From Paludibacteraceae bacterium (GTDB lineage Bacteria; Bacteroidota; Bacteroidia; Bacteroidales; Paludibacteraceae), in NCBI GenBank assembly GCA_017527495.1, contig JAFXPY010000044.1:1-60428 (forward strand): a DNA stretch of 60,428 nt, given 5' to 3'. The notes beneath the pieces were generated by a model that worked only from the letters and a program-made list of their open reading frames with translations, was not told the DNA's origin and ran no database searches. Positions 33,974 to 42,350 of the stretch are shown one piece after another; position 1 is the stretch's first letter; the number at the start of each line of letters is the position of its first letter. Both the position numbers and the translations under genes were made by a program.

Positions 33974-34050
33974 CATTCTGTTAAAAAATGTGTTTTGTGT
34001 CGGTTCTTATGCCGTTAAAAGTGATATTGAAAGGTTATTTTCACTCTTCC

Positions 34051-34842
34051 TTATTTCTGAAATTTACTTACATATTTTATAGTCAGGAACACGAGCCAAT
34101 CGGGGGTATGTTTCAGTAATGGTGTGGCAAGATGGTTCAGTAGTCCGGGCATGCCTGATTTCTTTTTCCTGAACATGCGTTTCAGGGCTTTGACTACAAG
34201 TTTTTCAGGCGGTATGCTGACATGCAGATTGACTGCAAGTCGTCGGTATTTGGGCGACAGACCGAACAATGCTGTATCCACTGCACCAGGGGTCATAACC
34301 GTTATGCCTACGCCTTTAGGATAAAACTCATACCAGAGCGATTTGCTAAAGTTATAGATAAAGGCTTTGGTTGAGTTGTAGGTCTGTATGCCCGGGTATG
34401 CCATCCATGCCGACATGCTTGACATATTGAGGATATAACCATTACCGCGAGCGCACATATCTTCACCGAACAAGCGGCACATCTTTGCCACCGTTACGAC
34501 ATGAAGCATCAACATCAGTTCGATGCGCTTCATGCTTGTCTGTGTGTATTCATTGAAGAAAAACACACCGGCGTTATTTATCAATATATCAACTTGCAAA
34601 TCATTATCAATGCAGTATTGGTGCAATTCCTCAGCTGCGTCCTGACGGCTTAAATCACGACATAATGCAATGGTCTTAATGCCATATCTATCGGCTAAAT
34701 CATTAGCCACTTGTATCTGTTCTTGCTCTTGATTGCTGACTAAGATAAGGTCGGAATGATAGTCGCGCGCCAAAGCGGTGGCGTATTGCAGCCCTATGCC
34801 GCTTGATGCTCCTGTCACTAAAGCCCAATTATATTTACTCAT
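34051..34842 (-). CDS. Short-chain dehydrogenase/reductase, hydroxysteroid-dehydrogenase-like (SDR-2)
   Basis: A 263-aa paralogue of SDR-1 with TGASSGIG at 11-18, 'LINNAGVF', 'NMSSMSAWM' and the catalytic Y-N-S-T-K. Both share the unusual C-terminal 'PPEKLV-x-x-ALK/R' and a Lys-rich 'FRKKKSGMPGLLNHLA'. The two genes enclose the ATPase pair B/C. SDR-2 is upstream of the ATPases and downstream of the flavoprotein-to-reductase series, all on the minus strand. A 3-alpha- or 3-beta-hydroxysteroid dehydrogenase is the main hypothesis; a general acyl or keto reductase is the alternative. Confidence 0.85.
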   Translation of the reverse strand: MSKYNWALVTGASSGIGLQYATALARDYHSDLILVSNQEQEQIQVANDLADRYGIKTIALCRDLSRQDAAEELHQYCIDNDLQVDILINNAGVFFFNEYTQTSMKRIELMLMLHVVTVAKMCRLFGEDMCARGNGYILNMSSMSAWMAYPGIQTYNSTKAFIYNFSKSLWYEFYPKGVGITVMTPGAVDTALFGLSPKYRRLAVNLHVSIPPEKLVVKALKRMFRKKKSGMPGLLNHLATPLLKHTPDWLVFLTIKYVSKFQK

Positions 34843-34922
34843 TTACTTATTTACGATTTAGTCATTTACCATTTACTAATTTACGATATTTCTCTCAGCG
34901 ATAGCGGTCTTGCTTCTAATTT
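34843..34922 (-). repeat. Composite spacer: ATTTAC words plus one dispersed element
   Basis: TATTTACGATTTAGTCATTT with further ATTTACCATTTACTAATTTACGAT words is followed by TCTCAGCGATAGCGGTCTTG (minus strand CAAGACCGCTATCGCTGAGA). It is the same two-part spacer as at 30121-30365, here between SDR-2 and the flavoprotein gene. Confidence 0.75.
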
Positions 34923-34923
34923 C

Positions 34924-35538
34924 TTATCTTATAAAATGCATTGGTTGCCAAGGTTCGTATTGCGGCTTTGGCTTGTTTTCAGTTGCTTTGAGGATATACG
35001 CCATATTAAGAGCCAGAGTGCGCATTGTCTGCATGCCTTCGGTGTCCTGCGTTACTTGTCCTTCTTCGCGTCCGTATGCTATGTTCCAGTATTGTGAACC
35101 GATAACAGGCATGTTCATCATCTGAAATGGCATATTGAGTGTTTGGAAAGCGGCAGTAGCGCCACCGCGACGACATATAGCCACTGCTGCTGCAGGTTTG
35201 CCGTTGAAATAGGCTCCGGCACTGAAAAACATACGCTGTACGAGCGATAAGACAGAGCCGTTAGGCTGACCATAATAGACCGGCGAACCGACAATCAGAG
35301 CATCGCAGTCTGCCATCTTTTCAGATACGCGATTGCAAATATCGTCGTCAAAAACACAACGATTATTGCCATTAGCCTTACATTTTCCGCAAGCAATGCA
35401 GCCGCGAACAGGCTTTGCACCGATTTGTACAATCTCGCTGTCAATACCTTCGCATTGCAGTTGTTTAGCAATTTCCGAAAGTGCAAGAAACGTGTTGCCG
35501 TTACGTCTTGCACTACCATTGATTAAAAGAACTTTCAT
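34924..35538 (-). CDS. Iron-sulfur flavoprotein / NAD(P)H-dependent oxidoreductase family protein
   Basis: A 204-aa flavodoxin-fold protein: 'LLINGSARRNGNT' (FMN phosphate loop, residues 4-16), a Cys motif 'CIACGKCKANGNNRC' near residues 47-61 as in iron-sulfur flavoproteins, and 'IVGSPVYYGQPNGSV' (residues 83-97). It probably transfers electrons from NAD(P)H through FMN. It lies four bases from the next upstream GNAT gene in the same direction and could be a redox partner or an independent quinone/azo-type reductase. Confidence 0.85.
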   Translation of the reverse strand: MKVLLINGSARRNGNTFLALSEIAKQLQCEGIDSEIVQIGAKPVRGCIACGKCKANGNNRCVFDDDICNRVSEKMADCDALIVGSPVYYGQPNGSVLSLVQRMFFSAGAYFNGKPAAAVAICRRGGATAAFQTLNMPFQMMNMPVIGSQYWNIAYGREEGQVTQDTEGMQTMRTLALNMAYILKATENKPKPQYEPWQPMHFIR

Positions 35539-35542
35539 ATCA

Positions 35543-36010
35543 TTATATATCTAATTTCATTTTAACATGTTCTATTCCGGCCTCATCAAATGGTTCTGAC
35601 ACTACTTGAAAACCTATTTTTTCATAGAAAGGAATTGCCTGACACTGAGCGTCAATATTGATTTCCTTTCCTTTGTGCAGTTTAATTGCCTCTATGGCAG
35701 CCTGCATAATCTCCGCTCCTAAACCACATTTCCGTTTCAGCGTCAGCACCCTACCTATTCTCCACTCATCTTCTTGTGCATCCGGATATATTCGTGCATA
35801 ACCCACAACAGGCATTGTGTTAGGACCTTGCTCGGTTTGCTCTACATTATTTTCGTCCCACAGCATGATATGCACAGCCTTATAGTCAGTATTGTCCATG
35901 TCGAGATAGAAACATTGCTGTTCCATGACGAAAACCCAAAAGCGCGATTTCAGTATTTCATATAGTTCGCGAGTAGTCAGTTGGTCGTATGTCTTGACAA
36001 TGGTGTTCAT
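35543..36010 (-). CDS. GNAT family N-acetyltransferase, ElaA-like
   Basis: A 155-aa protein starting at ATG 36010, which overlaps the preceding stop (ATGA) and gives the typical ElaA length; the longer frame from 36061 runs inside the neighbour gene. Motifs: 'LKSRFWVFVMEQQCFYLDMD' near the N-terminus, 'VVGYARIYPDAQE', 'IGRVLTLKRKCGLGAEIMQAAIEA' (acetyl-CoA site) and 'AQCQAIPFYEKIGFQ'. The substrate is unknown. Confidence 0.88.
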   Translation of the reverse strand: MNTIVKTYDQLTTRELYEILKSRFWVFVMEQQCFYLDMDNTDYKAVHIMLWDENNVEQTEQGPNTMPVVGYARIYPDAQEDEWRIGRVLTLKRKCGLGAEIMQAAIEAIKLHKGKEINIDAQCQAIPFYEKIGFQVVSEPFDEAGIEHVKMKLDI

Positions 36011-36264
36011 TGCTCTTTTTCTAACGCTTCTTGCAGTGCTCGGGCCAACTGGTCGGGACATGATGTCGATTTATAGCCACAGGGTATGCCCTTCAGTCTC
36101 TCAATAACATCTTGTGCGGGCTTACCTTCAACAAGACTTGCTATGCCGAGCGTGTTACCGGCACAACCACCTAAAAATTGAACATCATGTACTCGCTTTT
36201 GCTCGTCCAATTCGAAACGAATTGCCTGCGAACATGTTCCTTGTGTATGATATATATGTTGCAT
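36007..36264 (-). CDS. TSCPD domain-containing protein
   Basis: An 85-aa protein from ATG 36264, the usual length; an upstream frame to 36330 overlaps the next gene and is rejected. It contains 'TQGTCSQAIRFELDE', 'DVQFLGGCAGNTLGIASLVEG' and 'GIPCGYKSTSCPDQLARAL', the TSCPD signature that gives the family its name (also found at the C-terminus of some ribonucleotide reductases). The cysteines suggest metal or redox chemistry but no function is known. It overlaps the GNAT gene by four bases. Confidence 0.87.
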   Translation of the reverse strand: MQHIYHTQGTCSQAIRFELDEQKRVHDVQFLGGCAGNTLGIASLVEGKPAQDVIERLKGIPCGYKSTSCPDQLARALQEALEKEQ

Positions 36265-36293
36265 TTTTATTGTTTTTGCTTCTTTTACTTTCC

Positions 36294-36746
36294 TTAAAAA
36301 TCTCCTGACCATCCATGTCCTAAATCCCAATGTTCGTCATATACGAATTCAAAATAGGGTAAGGCAAATTCTTGTTGCACTAATTCGGATAATTCATCTT
36401 GTACATCATGCGCCCACGCGCCAACCAAGACAATGAATTTATCAATGTTCCATGATACTCTCCCGCGTGGAATTTGAGTATAGTCGCCCTTAAATTTGGT
36501 TGGTTGATGAGTAGCGACAGCGCGGAAATACTCTTCTTTCCATACCTGACGATGCAGTTTAGGATAGTTAATAAATGGCATACCCTTTACGGCTGCGTCT
36601 TCAACCATTTTCGGGGTTAATTCTTTTTTATATACACCGAAAAATGAGTGTTCTTTTGGGTCGTACCAAAAGATACCTATTGAAGGCATCTGCTCGTCAA
36701 AAGACTTCATATCAGCCATTAGTGCGCTATGTTCTTCATTTGTCAT
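36294..36746 (-). CDS. Conserved hypothetical protein
   Basis: A 150-aa soluble protein, rich in aromatic residues: 'IGIFWYDPKEHSFFGVYKKEL', 'HRQVWKEEYFRA', 'QIPRGRVSWNIDKFIVLVGAW' and a final 'FEFVYDEHWDLGHGWSGDF'. No signal peptide or membrane segment is seen. It lies two bases after the OYE-family gene and 29 bp before the TSCPD gene, so it is part of the same transcription unit. The fold cannot be assigned by eye. Confidence 0.7.
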   Translation of the reverse strand: MTNEEHSALMADMKSFDEQMPSIGIFWYDPKEHSFFGVYKKELTPKMVEDAAVKGMPFINYPKLHRQVWKEEYFRAVATHQPTKFKGDYTQIPRGRVSWNIDKFIVLVGAWAHDVQDELSELVQQEFALPYFEFVYDEHWDLGHGWSGDF

Positions 36747-36748
36747 TT

Positions 36749-38026
36749 TTATTGTTTCTTTTGTTGTTCAACGCTCTTTTTTGCATTAGCTTCGAGGCGT
36801 GTTATTTCTTTTTGCAAGTTGGCAGGAATCTTTTCGCCGTCGCGGAGTACGCACTCATGACATTTCATGTCTTTAGTGTACATACGTCCGACACAATAAT
36901 TCGAGCGCCCACAGCCGGCATGATAATGGGGATCGTCTTTGACATGATTGACAAAATCAGGATCTTTAATCAGCACGTGAGCAAGTTGGAATAGTTCAAA
37001 GCCTTCGTCCATAATCTGCTGACAATTATCTCCTGACTGCACGCCACCTACGTAAATGAGCGGCACGTCTGTTATTTCTTTCTGAAAACGTTTGGCTTTG
37101 TCCATGAAATAAAGTTCGCGGAATGGTTGTGTAGGCATCATCAGCGGACCAACGCCCGGGATATGAAGTGCTGCTTTAAGCCACCAGAAGGACTTCATGT
37201 CCATATAATGCGCCAATGTCTTGACCGGCATTGCACCACCGAGAATAGTCATTGGTGAAGCACTTACTGTTCCGCCCGAAAGTATGATTCCGTGTACTTT
37301 ATGCTTTGCTATCTCTTTTGCCACACGTATGCCTTCTTCAATGTCAGAACCGCGCCAGCAGTCGTCCCACATATTGGTCTTGACCACGACAGCCATGTCG
37401 TCTTTGGCATGGCGCATAACTTCATCAAGTACTTCATTGAGAAAACGCACACGATTTTCAAAACTTCCTCCGTATTCGTCATGTCGGCGATTGGTGCGTT
37501 TGGCTATGAATTGTGAAATAAGATAAGCATGTCCGGCATGTATCTCAACGCAGTCGAAACCGGCTTCTCGGCAGAAATCAACGGCTTCGCCGAATTTTTT
37601 GACCAAAAGTTTAATTTCTGAAACTTTCAGCCGGCGGTGTATGGTCGGGCTATAGAGGTTGAAACCATTTGATGCACTTACGGGCATACAATGACAGGTA
37701 TAGAAATGGGTCATATTGCCGCAATGACCTAATTGTATGCTCGCTTTTGCCCCTTCAGCATGGATGGCATCTGTGAGTTTTTTCAGTCCGGGCAATGCTT
37801 CGGGGCGGACATATAGTTGACCATCAAAACTTACGCCGCTCAGGTCAACGGCACAATAGGCAACTGTTGTCATACCTACACCACCATGAGCCACACTGAC
37901 ATGGTAGTCGAATAATTCTTTGGACGGAAGATTTCCAGTGCACATATTTTCAAATGCTGCACTGCGGATAAAGCGGTTGCGCAGCGTGATCGGACCGAGC
38001 TGGTATGGAGTGAAGAGTTTTGTCAT
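36749..38026 (-). CDS. Old-Yellow-Enzyme family NADH:flavin oxidoreductase (possible steroid 5-beta-reductase)
   Basis: A 425-aa FMN barrel enzyme: 'YQLGPITLRNRFIRSAAFENM', 'GAKASIQLGHCGN', 'CVEIHAGHAYLISQFIAKRTN' with the catalytic HAGH, 'RRHDEYGGSFENRVRF' and 'PLIYVGGV'. The C-terminus has four cysteines in CGRSNYC and CHEC (C-x5-C-x10-C-x2-C), different from the C-x2-C-x3-C-x11-C iron-sulfur site of dienoyl-CoA reductase and BaiCD, and the NAD-binding C-terminal domain of those enzymes is absent. Enzymes of this family reduce alpha,beta-unsaturated ketones. The next upstream gene is an SRD5A-type reductase, so delta4-3-oxo-steroid or bile acid 5-beta reduction is plausible. Confidence 0.83.
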   Translation of the reverse strand: MTKLFTPYQLGPITLRNRFIRSAAFENMCTGNLPSKELFDYHVSVAHGGVGMTTVAYCAVDLSGVSFDGQLYVRPEALPGLKKLTDAIHAEGAKASIQLGHCGNMTHFYTCHCMPVSASNGFNLYSPTIHRRLKVSEIKLLVKKFGEAVDFCREAGFDCVEIHAGHAYLISQFIAKRTNRRHDEYGGSFENRVRFLNEVLDEVMRHAKDDMAVVVKTNMWDDCWRGSDIEEGIRVAKEIAKHKVHGIILSGGTVSASPMTILGGAMPVKTLAHYMDMKSFWWLKAALHIPGVGPLMMPTQPFRELYFMDKAKRFQKEITDVPLIYVGGVQSGDNCQQIMDEGFELFQLAHVLIKDPDFVNHVKDDPHYHAGCGRSNYCVGRMYTKDMKCHECVLRDGEKIPANLQKEITRLEANAKKSVEQQKKQ

Positions 38027-38035
38027 TTTTTTTGA

Positions 38036-38107
38036 GTATTCCGAAAATTCTGAGTATTCTGAAAAATCTGAGGTTACAGAAAATTCCGAGTATTCTGAAA
38101 ATTCTGA
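38036..38107. repeat. 9-bp periodic spacer of GAAAATTCT / GAGTATTCT words
   Basis: The 72 bp between the OYE and 5-alpha-reductase genes divide into eight 9-bp words alternating GAAAATTCT and GAGTATTCT or close variants. The same 9-bp logic recurs on the opposite strand at 51466-51530. Confidence 0.85.
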
Positions 38108-38108
38108 G

Positions 38109-38930
38109 TTAGTAAATGAATGGGAAAACGCGTTTTAGTTTTTTTGAGTCGAATTCGTCGGCAAATTCAATTTGGTATTTGCAATAAATCGCGTTGGCAC
38201 GAGGAACGAGGTTGGCACAAGTGAAACCAAAGAAAGTCAAGCCTGCCCATGACCAAGTCAATATTGCCCAACCTAACCACTCTACTATCTCACCAAAATA
38301 GTTGGCAGAGGTTACATACTTGTACAAGCCTTTCTTAGGCAGATAATGCTTTGTATCACCCGGCTTGCGCAAATGGCGAATAACATAATCAGAATGAAGA
38401 TTGATTACAAAGCCTGTGATAAAGATACACGTTCCTAAGATAAACTGCCATGAAGTGAACCAGGATTCAGGGTAGATATCAGGGTCGCTTACACGCGAGA
38501 GATGGAACAGCCACTTACCTTGTATAAAGCCATTCAATATGTTGAATATCATGCTGAAAGCCACTATAATCAACGGCATTTTCCCATTGCCGCGCATAAG
38601 CCACGGAAAAATGAAAGTACGCTGGAAATAGTGCATTTCAAAAAGCAAGAAAAAGGTCAGCATTATAGGTTCTGCCCTATACGGAGAAATACCCCAATAA
38701 TAAAGCATGACAATAAACACCGGCATTTCCATCAGCATCCAGCCAACTTTATTGTTTATTGTTGGTCCCCACTTTGGCGTCTGCATCTTGCCATAGCCGG
38801 CATCAACAAAATATAGTGCCACAAAGACAACTACCGCAACCAATGCCACTATCAGCATCAAAAAATAAAAATCGTCAAGATTAGTTTGAGCAACAATACT
38901 ATTGCTAAACATAATTTCAAGTAAAGTCAT
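38109..38930 (-). CDS. Steroid 5-alpha-reductase (SRD5A) family membrane protein
   Basis: A 273-aa protein with about six or seven hydrophobic helices. The C-terminal half has the family signature: 'FITGFVINLHSDYVIRHLR' followed by 'YLPKKGLYKYVTSANYFGEIVEWLGWA', where the N-x-H-x-D and the 'S-A/C-x-Y-F/L-x-E' residues correspond to the NADPH- and substrate-binding residues of human SRD5A1/2. The 'PRANAIYCKYQIEFADEFD' end (A-x-x-x-H/Y-x-x-Y) is also typical. These enzymes reduce the delta4 double bond of 3-oxo-steroids. It begins a minus-strand series with the OYE-family and SDR genes. Confidence 0.87.
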   Translation of the reverse strand: MTLLEIMFSNSIVAQTNLDDFYFLMLIVALVAVVVFVALYFVDAGYGKMQTPKWGPTINNKVGWMLMEMPVFIVMLYYWGISPYRAEPIMLTFFLLFEMHYFQRTFIFPWLMRGNGKMPLIIVAFSMIFNILNGFIQGKWLFHLSRVSDPDIYPESWFTSWQFILGTCIFITGFVINLHSDYVIRHLRKPGDTKHYLPKKGLYKYVTSANYFGEIVEWLGWAILTWSWAGLTFFGFTCANLVPRANAIYCKYQIEFADEFDSKKLKRVFPFIY

Positions 38931-39048
38931 AATAAAGCCATTTTATCGAATAACTTGCAAAGTTACTTGTTTTTACACTCATTTCCAAAGAAAAGATTAA
39001 AAAAGTGAAATTTTGACGATTTTATATTAATTTTTCGCAAAAAAGCAT

Positions 39049-39056
39049 TATCTTTG
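39049..39056 (+). promoter_or_regulatory. -7 box of the dxs promoter
   Basis: TATCTTTG matches TAnnTTTG and lies 37 nt before the dxs start codon. No clear -33 TTTG is present at the expected distance, only AT-rich sequence. Confidence 0.55.
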
Positions 39057-39092
39057 CAAGTTATTATGAATAGTAGCGACCAAACGTAATTT

Positions 39093-40994
39093 ATGGCAAA
39101 AGAAAACAAGCAATATCAGTATTTAAGCAAGATTAATTCACCCACAGAACTCAAGCAACTTCCTGTTGAGGCTTTGCCCACATTGTGCAACGAGTTGAGA
39201 CAGTTCATTGTTGAAGAGCTTTCGCACAATCCCGGTCATCTTGCCTCAAGTCTCGGAGCAATAGAAATAACTGTCGCAGTACATTATGTGTTCGACACTC
39301 CGACTGACAATGTAGTTTGGGATGTCGGACATCAAGCATACGCCCACAAGATTCTTACCGGGCGTCGCGAACAATTCCACACCAACCGCCAATTCAAAGG
39401 ACTTGCACCATTCCCCACCCCACAAGAAAGCGAATACGATAGTTTCATTGCCGGCCATGCAAGCAACTCTATTTCGGCCGCACTCGGTCTGCAGATTGGG
39501 TCGCAAATCACTCAACACAATAATCACACCGTTGCCATAATTGGAGACGGAGCTATGACTGGAGGTCTCGCCTTTGAAGGGCTCAACAATACCTCCATGT
39601 TCAAAAACGACATGCTCATCATTCTGAATGACAACCAAATTGCCATCGACCCCATACGAGGAGGCTTTACTCAATACTTGGTTGACATCACAACTTCGCG
39701 CACCTACAACAAACTCCGCTATCGCGCCTACATGATTCTGAAAAAATTACATCTCATGACTGAAAGCGGAAGAATAAGAGTGTTGAGATTCAATAATTCG
39801 CTCAAGACAGCCAAACAGCCCAACAATATATTCCGCGGTTTGAACATCAGATATTTCGGTCCTGTTGATGGTCATGACGTAGTCAATTTGGTTCGCATCC
39901 TGACTGAAATCAAGAAACACAAAGGTCCGAAAGTTCTCCATGCTCTCACCGTTAAAGGCAAAGGCTATGCTCCTGCCGAGCATAGTGCCACGATATGGCA
40001 TGCACCGGGTGAGTTTGACGTCAAGACCGGCGAGCGCCTCATCTACACACAAGAAGGACAGCCACCGCTCTATCAAGAAGTGTTTGGAGAGACTCTTCTC
40101 GAACTTGCCAAACAAAACAAAAATATAGTTGGAATAACGCCTGCAATGCCTTCGGGTTGTTCGATGAATATTATGCAAAAAGAGATGCCCTACAGAGTGT
40201 TCGATGTGGGCATCGCGGAAGGTCATGCCGTTACTTTTGCAGCCGGTCTGGCAAAAGCAGGAGCCATACCTTTCTGCAATATCTATTCTGCCTTCCTTCA
40301 GCGCTCATACGACAATATCATCCATGATGTTGCCATTCTCAATCTGCCTGTTGTATTATGTATCGACCGTGCCGGCATTGTTGGAGCCGACGGACAGACT
40401 CACCACGGATTATTCGACATGGCATATCTCCGACCTATTCCAAACCTGACAATCATGGCTCCAATGAATGAGACCGAACTGCGCAACATGATGTACACTG
40501 CACAGAACAAACCGCAAGGAACTGTTGCCATCAGATATCCGCGCGGAAGAGGTGTTGTTCCAAATTGGCGTAAAGATTTTGAAGAGATAGCAATAGGGAA
40601 AGGACGACTCATAAGCGGAGATAAAGACGCCAAATATGCTGTACTCAGCATCGGGCATATAGGAAATGCCGCACACGAAGCCATCAAACAACTCGGCAGA
40701 GACGACATTGTACACTACGACATGCGTTTTCTCAAACCCATCGACAAAGAAATAATTGAACATGTCGGCAAACAATGCAAAGTCGTGTTCACGATTGAAG
40801 ACGGAGTCATCAGCGGCGGTTTGGGAAGTGCCGTTCTTGAGACTTTGGCAGATATGCAGCTCTACCCGAAAGTTGTCAGAATAGGCATTGACAATCAATT
40901 CATTGAGCACGGAAGCACCAAAGAATTGTATGCGCTTTTGGGCATGGACGCAGAAGGAATAGCAAAAAAGATTGCAGACAATTTGAATAATTAA
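39093..40994 (+). CDS. dxs: 1-deoxy-D-xylulose-5-phosphate synthase
   Basis: A 633-aa thiamine-diphosphate enzyme of the usual length. Visible motifs: '[20 protein letters not shown]' with the catalytic His, '[15 protein letters not shown]', the TPP site '[17 protein letters not shown]' then '[10 protein letters not shown]', '[20 protein letters not shown]' and the transketolase C-terminal '[15 protein letters not shown]'. It condenses pyruvate and glyceraldehyde-3-phosphate in the first step of the MEP isoprenoid pathway. trkA follows 21 bp later in the same direction. Confidence 0.95.
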   Translation: MAKENKQYQYLSKINSPTELKQLPVEALPTLCNELRQFIVEELSHNPGHLASSLGAIEITVAVHYVFDTPTDNVVWDVGHQAYAHKILTGRREQFHTNRQFKGLAPFPTPQESEYDSFIAGHASNSISAALGLQIGSQITQHNNHTVAIIGDGAMTGGLAFEGLNNTSMFKNDMLIILNDNQIAIDPIRGGFTQYLVDITTSRTYNKLRYRAYMILKKLHLMTESGRIRVLRFNNSLKTAKQPNNIFRGLNIRYFGPVDGHDVVNLVRILTEIKKHKGPKVLHALTVKGKGYAPAEHSATIWHAPGEFDVKTGERLIYTQEGQPPLYQEVFGETLLELAKQNKNIVGITPAMPSGCSMNIMQKEMPYRVFDVGIAEGHAVTFAAGLAKAGAIPFCNIYSAFLQRSYDNIIHDVAILNLPVVLCIDRAGIVGADGQTHHGLFDMAYLRPIPNLTIMAPMNETELRNMMYTAQNKPQGTVAIRYPRGRGVVPNWRKDFEEIAIGKGRLISGDKDAKYAVLSIGHIGNAAHEAIKQLGRDDIVHYDMRFLKPIDKEIIEHVGKQCKVVFTIEDGVISGGLGSAVLETLADMQLYPKVVRIGIDNQFIEHGSTKELYALLGMDAEGIAKKIADNLNN

Positions 40995-41015
40995 CATATC
41001 AATTTTTGCGTAGTT

Positions 41016-42350
41016 ATGAGAATTATTATAGCAGGAGCCGGAGACGTTGGCACTCACCTTGCCAAACAACTTTCTCGAGAGAATATGGAGATCAGTTTGA
41101 TGGACGAAAGCATCGACCGTCTCCGCGATCTCGACACCAACTATGACTTGCTGACCAAAGTGGGCAGCCCTACTTCGCTGCGCGACCTAAAAGACATTGG
41201 CGTCAAAGATGTCGATCTTTTCATTGCTGTAACTCCATACGAGACAGTGAACATGACTTCGTGCCTTATTGCCAACAACTTAGGTGCAAAGAAAACTCTT
41301 GCTCGAATCGATAACTACGAATATCTACTTCCTGAAAACAAACAATTCTTTGAAAGTCTCGGTCTGAATCACCTCATCTATCCTGAAGTACTTGCGGCAA
41401 GCGAGATTGCCGGCTCACTGAAAACAAGTTGGATGCGCAACCACCTCACTCTTTGCAATGGTGCTCTCGAGCTTTGCTCGGTAAAGGTCAGAATGAACGC
41501 TGAGATTGTGCACCAAAAATTCTATTCGGGATTTTTCGACCACGGACGCTATCGCGTTGTAGCAATCAAACGCGGAACACAAACCATCATTCCAAACGGC
41601 TCAGACGAAATTCTGCCTAACGACCTTGTGTATTTCATCTGTACAAAGAAAAACATGGAATTTGTCAGGGAGCAAGCAGGAAAGAGAGATTTTGAAGTCC
41701 GCAATATATTTTTCTTTGGGGGGTCGAGAATAGCTCAAAAAGCAGCACAGATCTTACCTGACGACCTGAACATAAAAATATTGGAGAAAGACCGCGATAA
41801 ATGTCTCGCCCTCTCCGACAAACTCAGCAACGCACTCATCATCAATGCCGACGGGTCAGACATGGACACTCTGCGAGAAGAAGGCATAGAAGATGCTGAT
41901 GCATTCATCGCCGTAACAGACAGTTCAGAGGCCAACATATTCTCATGCATGGCTGCACAACGCTTTGGAGTGGGCAAGACAATAGCCGAAGTGGAGAATA
42001 TCGACTATATCGCCATGGCAGAACGGCTTGACATCGGAACTGTAATCAACAAAAAAACTATAGCTGCAAGCTATATCTACCGAATGACCCTCGAAGCATC
42101 GGTGCTCAATGTCAGGAACCTTACTTCTGCCGATGCTGAGCTTGTAGAGTTTCAAGCACCGGAAGGCTCAAAAATCACAAAACACAAAATACGCGAACTT
42201 GATCTTCCACGCGACGTCAATATCGGAGGAATTGTGAGAAGCGGAGTCGGAATACTTGTCAACGGAGAGACACAAATTATGCCTGGCGACACGGTTGTGG
42301 TGTTCTGCATGGCATCAGCAATCAGAAAACTTGAAAAATTCTTCAAATAG
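41016..42350 (+). CDS. trkA: Trk potassium transporter regulatory subunit TrkA
   Basis: A 444-aa cytosolic protein with two RCK modules. The first has a Rossmann loop 'IIIAGAGDVGTHLAKQLS' at residue 3 and 'DLFIAVTPYETVNM'. The second begins near residue 230 ('NIFFFGGSRIAQKAAQILP') with 'DALIINADGSDMDT'-like and 'DAFIAVTDSSEANIFSCMAA' segments. TrkA_C domains lie after each. It binds NAD(H)/nucleotides and gates the TrkH channel. It directly abuts trkH without intervening bases. Confidence 0.94.
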   Translation: MRIIIAGAGDVGTHLAKQLSRENMEISLMDESIDRLRDLDTNYDLLTKVGSPTSLRDLKDIGVKDVDLFIAVTPYETVNMTSCLIANNLGAKKTLARIDNYEYLLPENKQFFESLGLNHLIYPEVLAASEIAGSLKTSWMRNHLTLCNGALELCSVKVRMNAEIVHQKFYSGFFDHGRYRVVAIKRGTQTIIPNGSDEILPNDLVYFICTKKNMEFVREQAGKRDFEVRNIFFFGGSRIAQKAAQILPDDLNIKILEKDRDKCLALSDKLSNALIINADGSDMDTLREEGIEDADAFIAVTDSSEANIFSCMAAQRFGVGKTIAEVENIDYIAMAERLDIGTVINKKTIAASYIYRMTLEASVLNVRNLTSADAELVEFQAPEGSKITKHKIRELDLPRDVNIGGIVRSGVGILVNGETQIMPGDTVVVFCMASAIRKLEKFFK

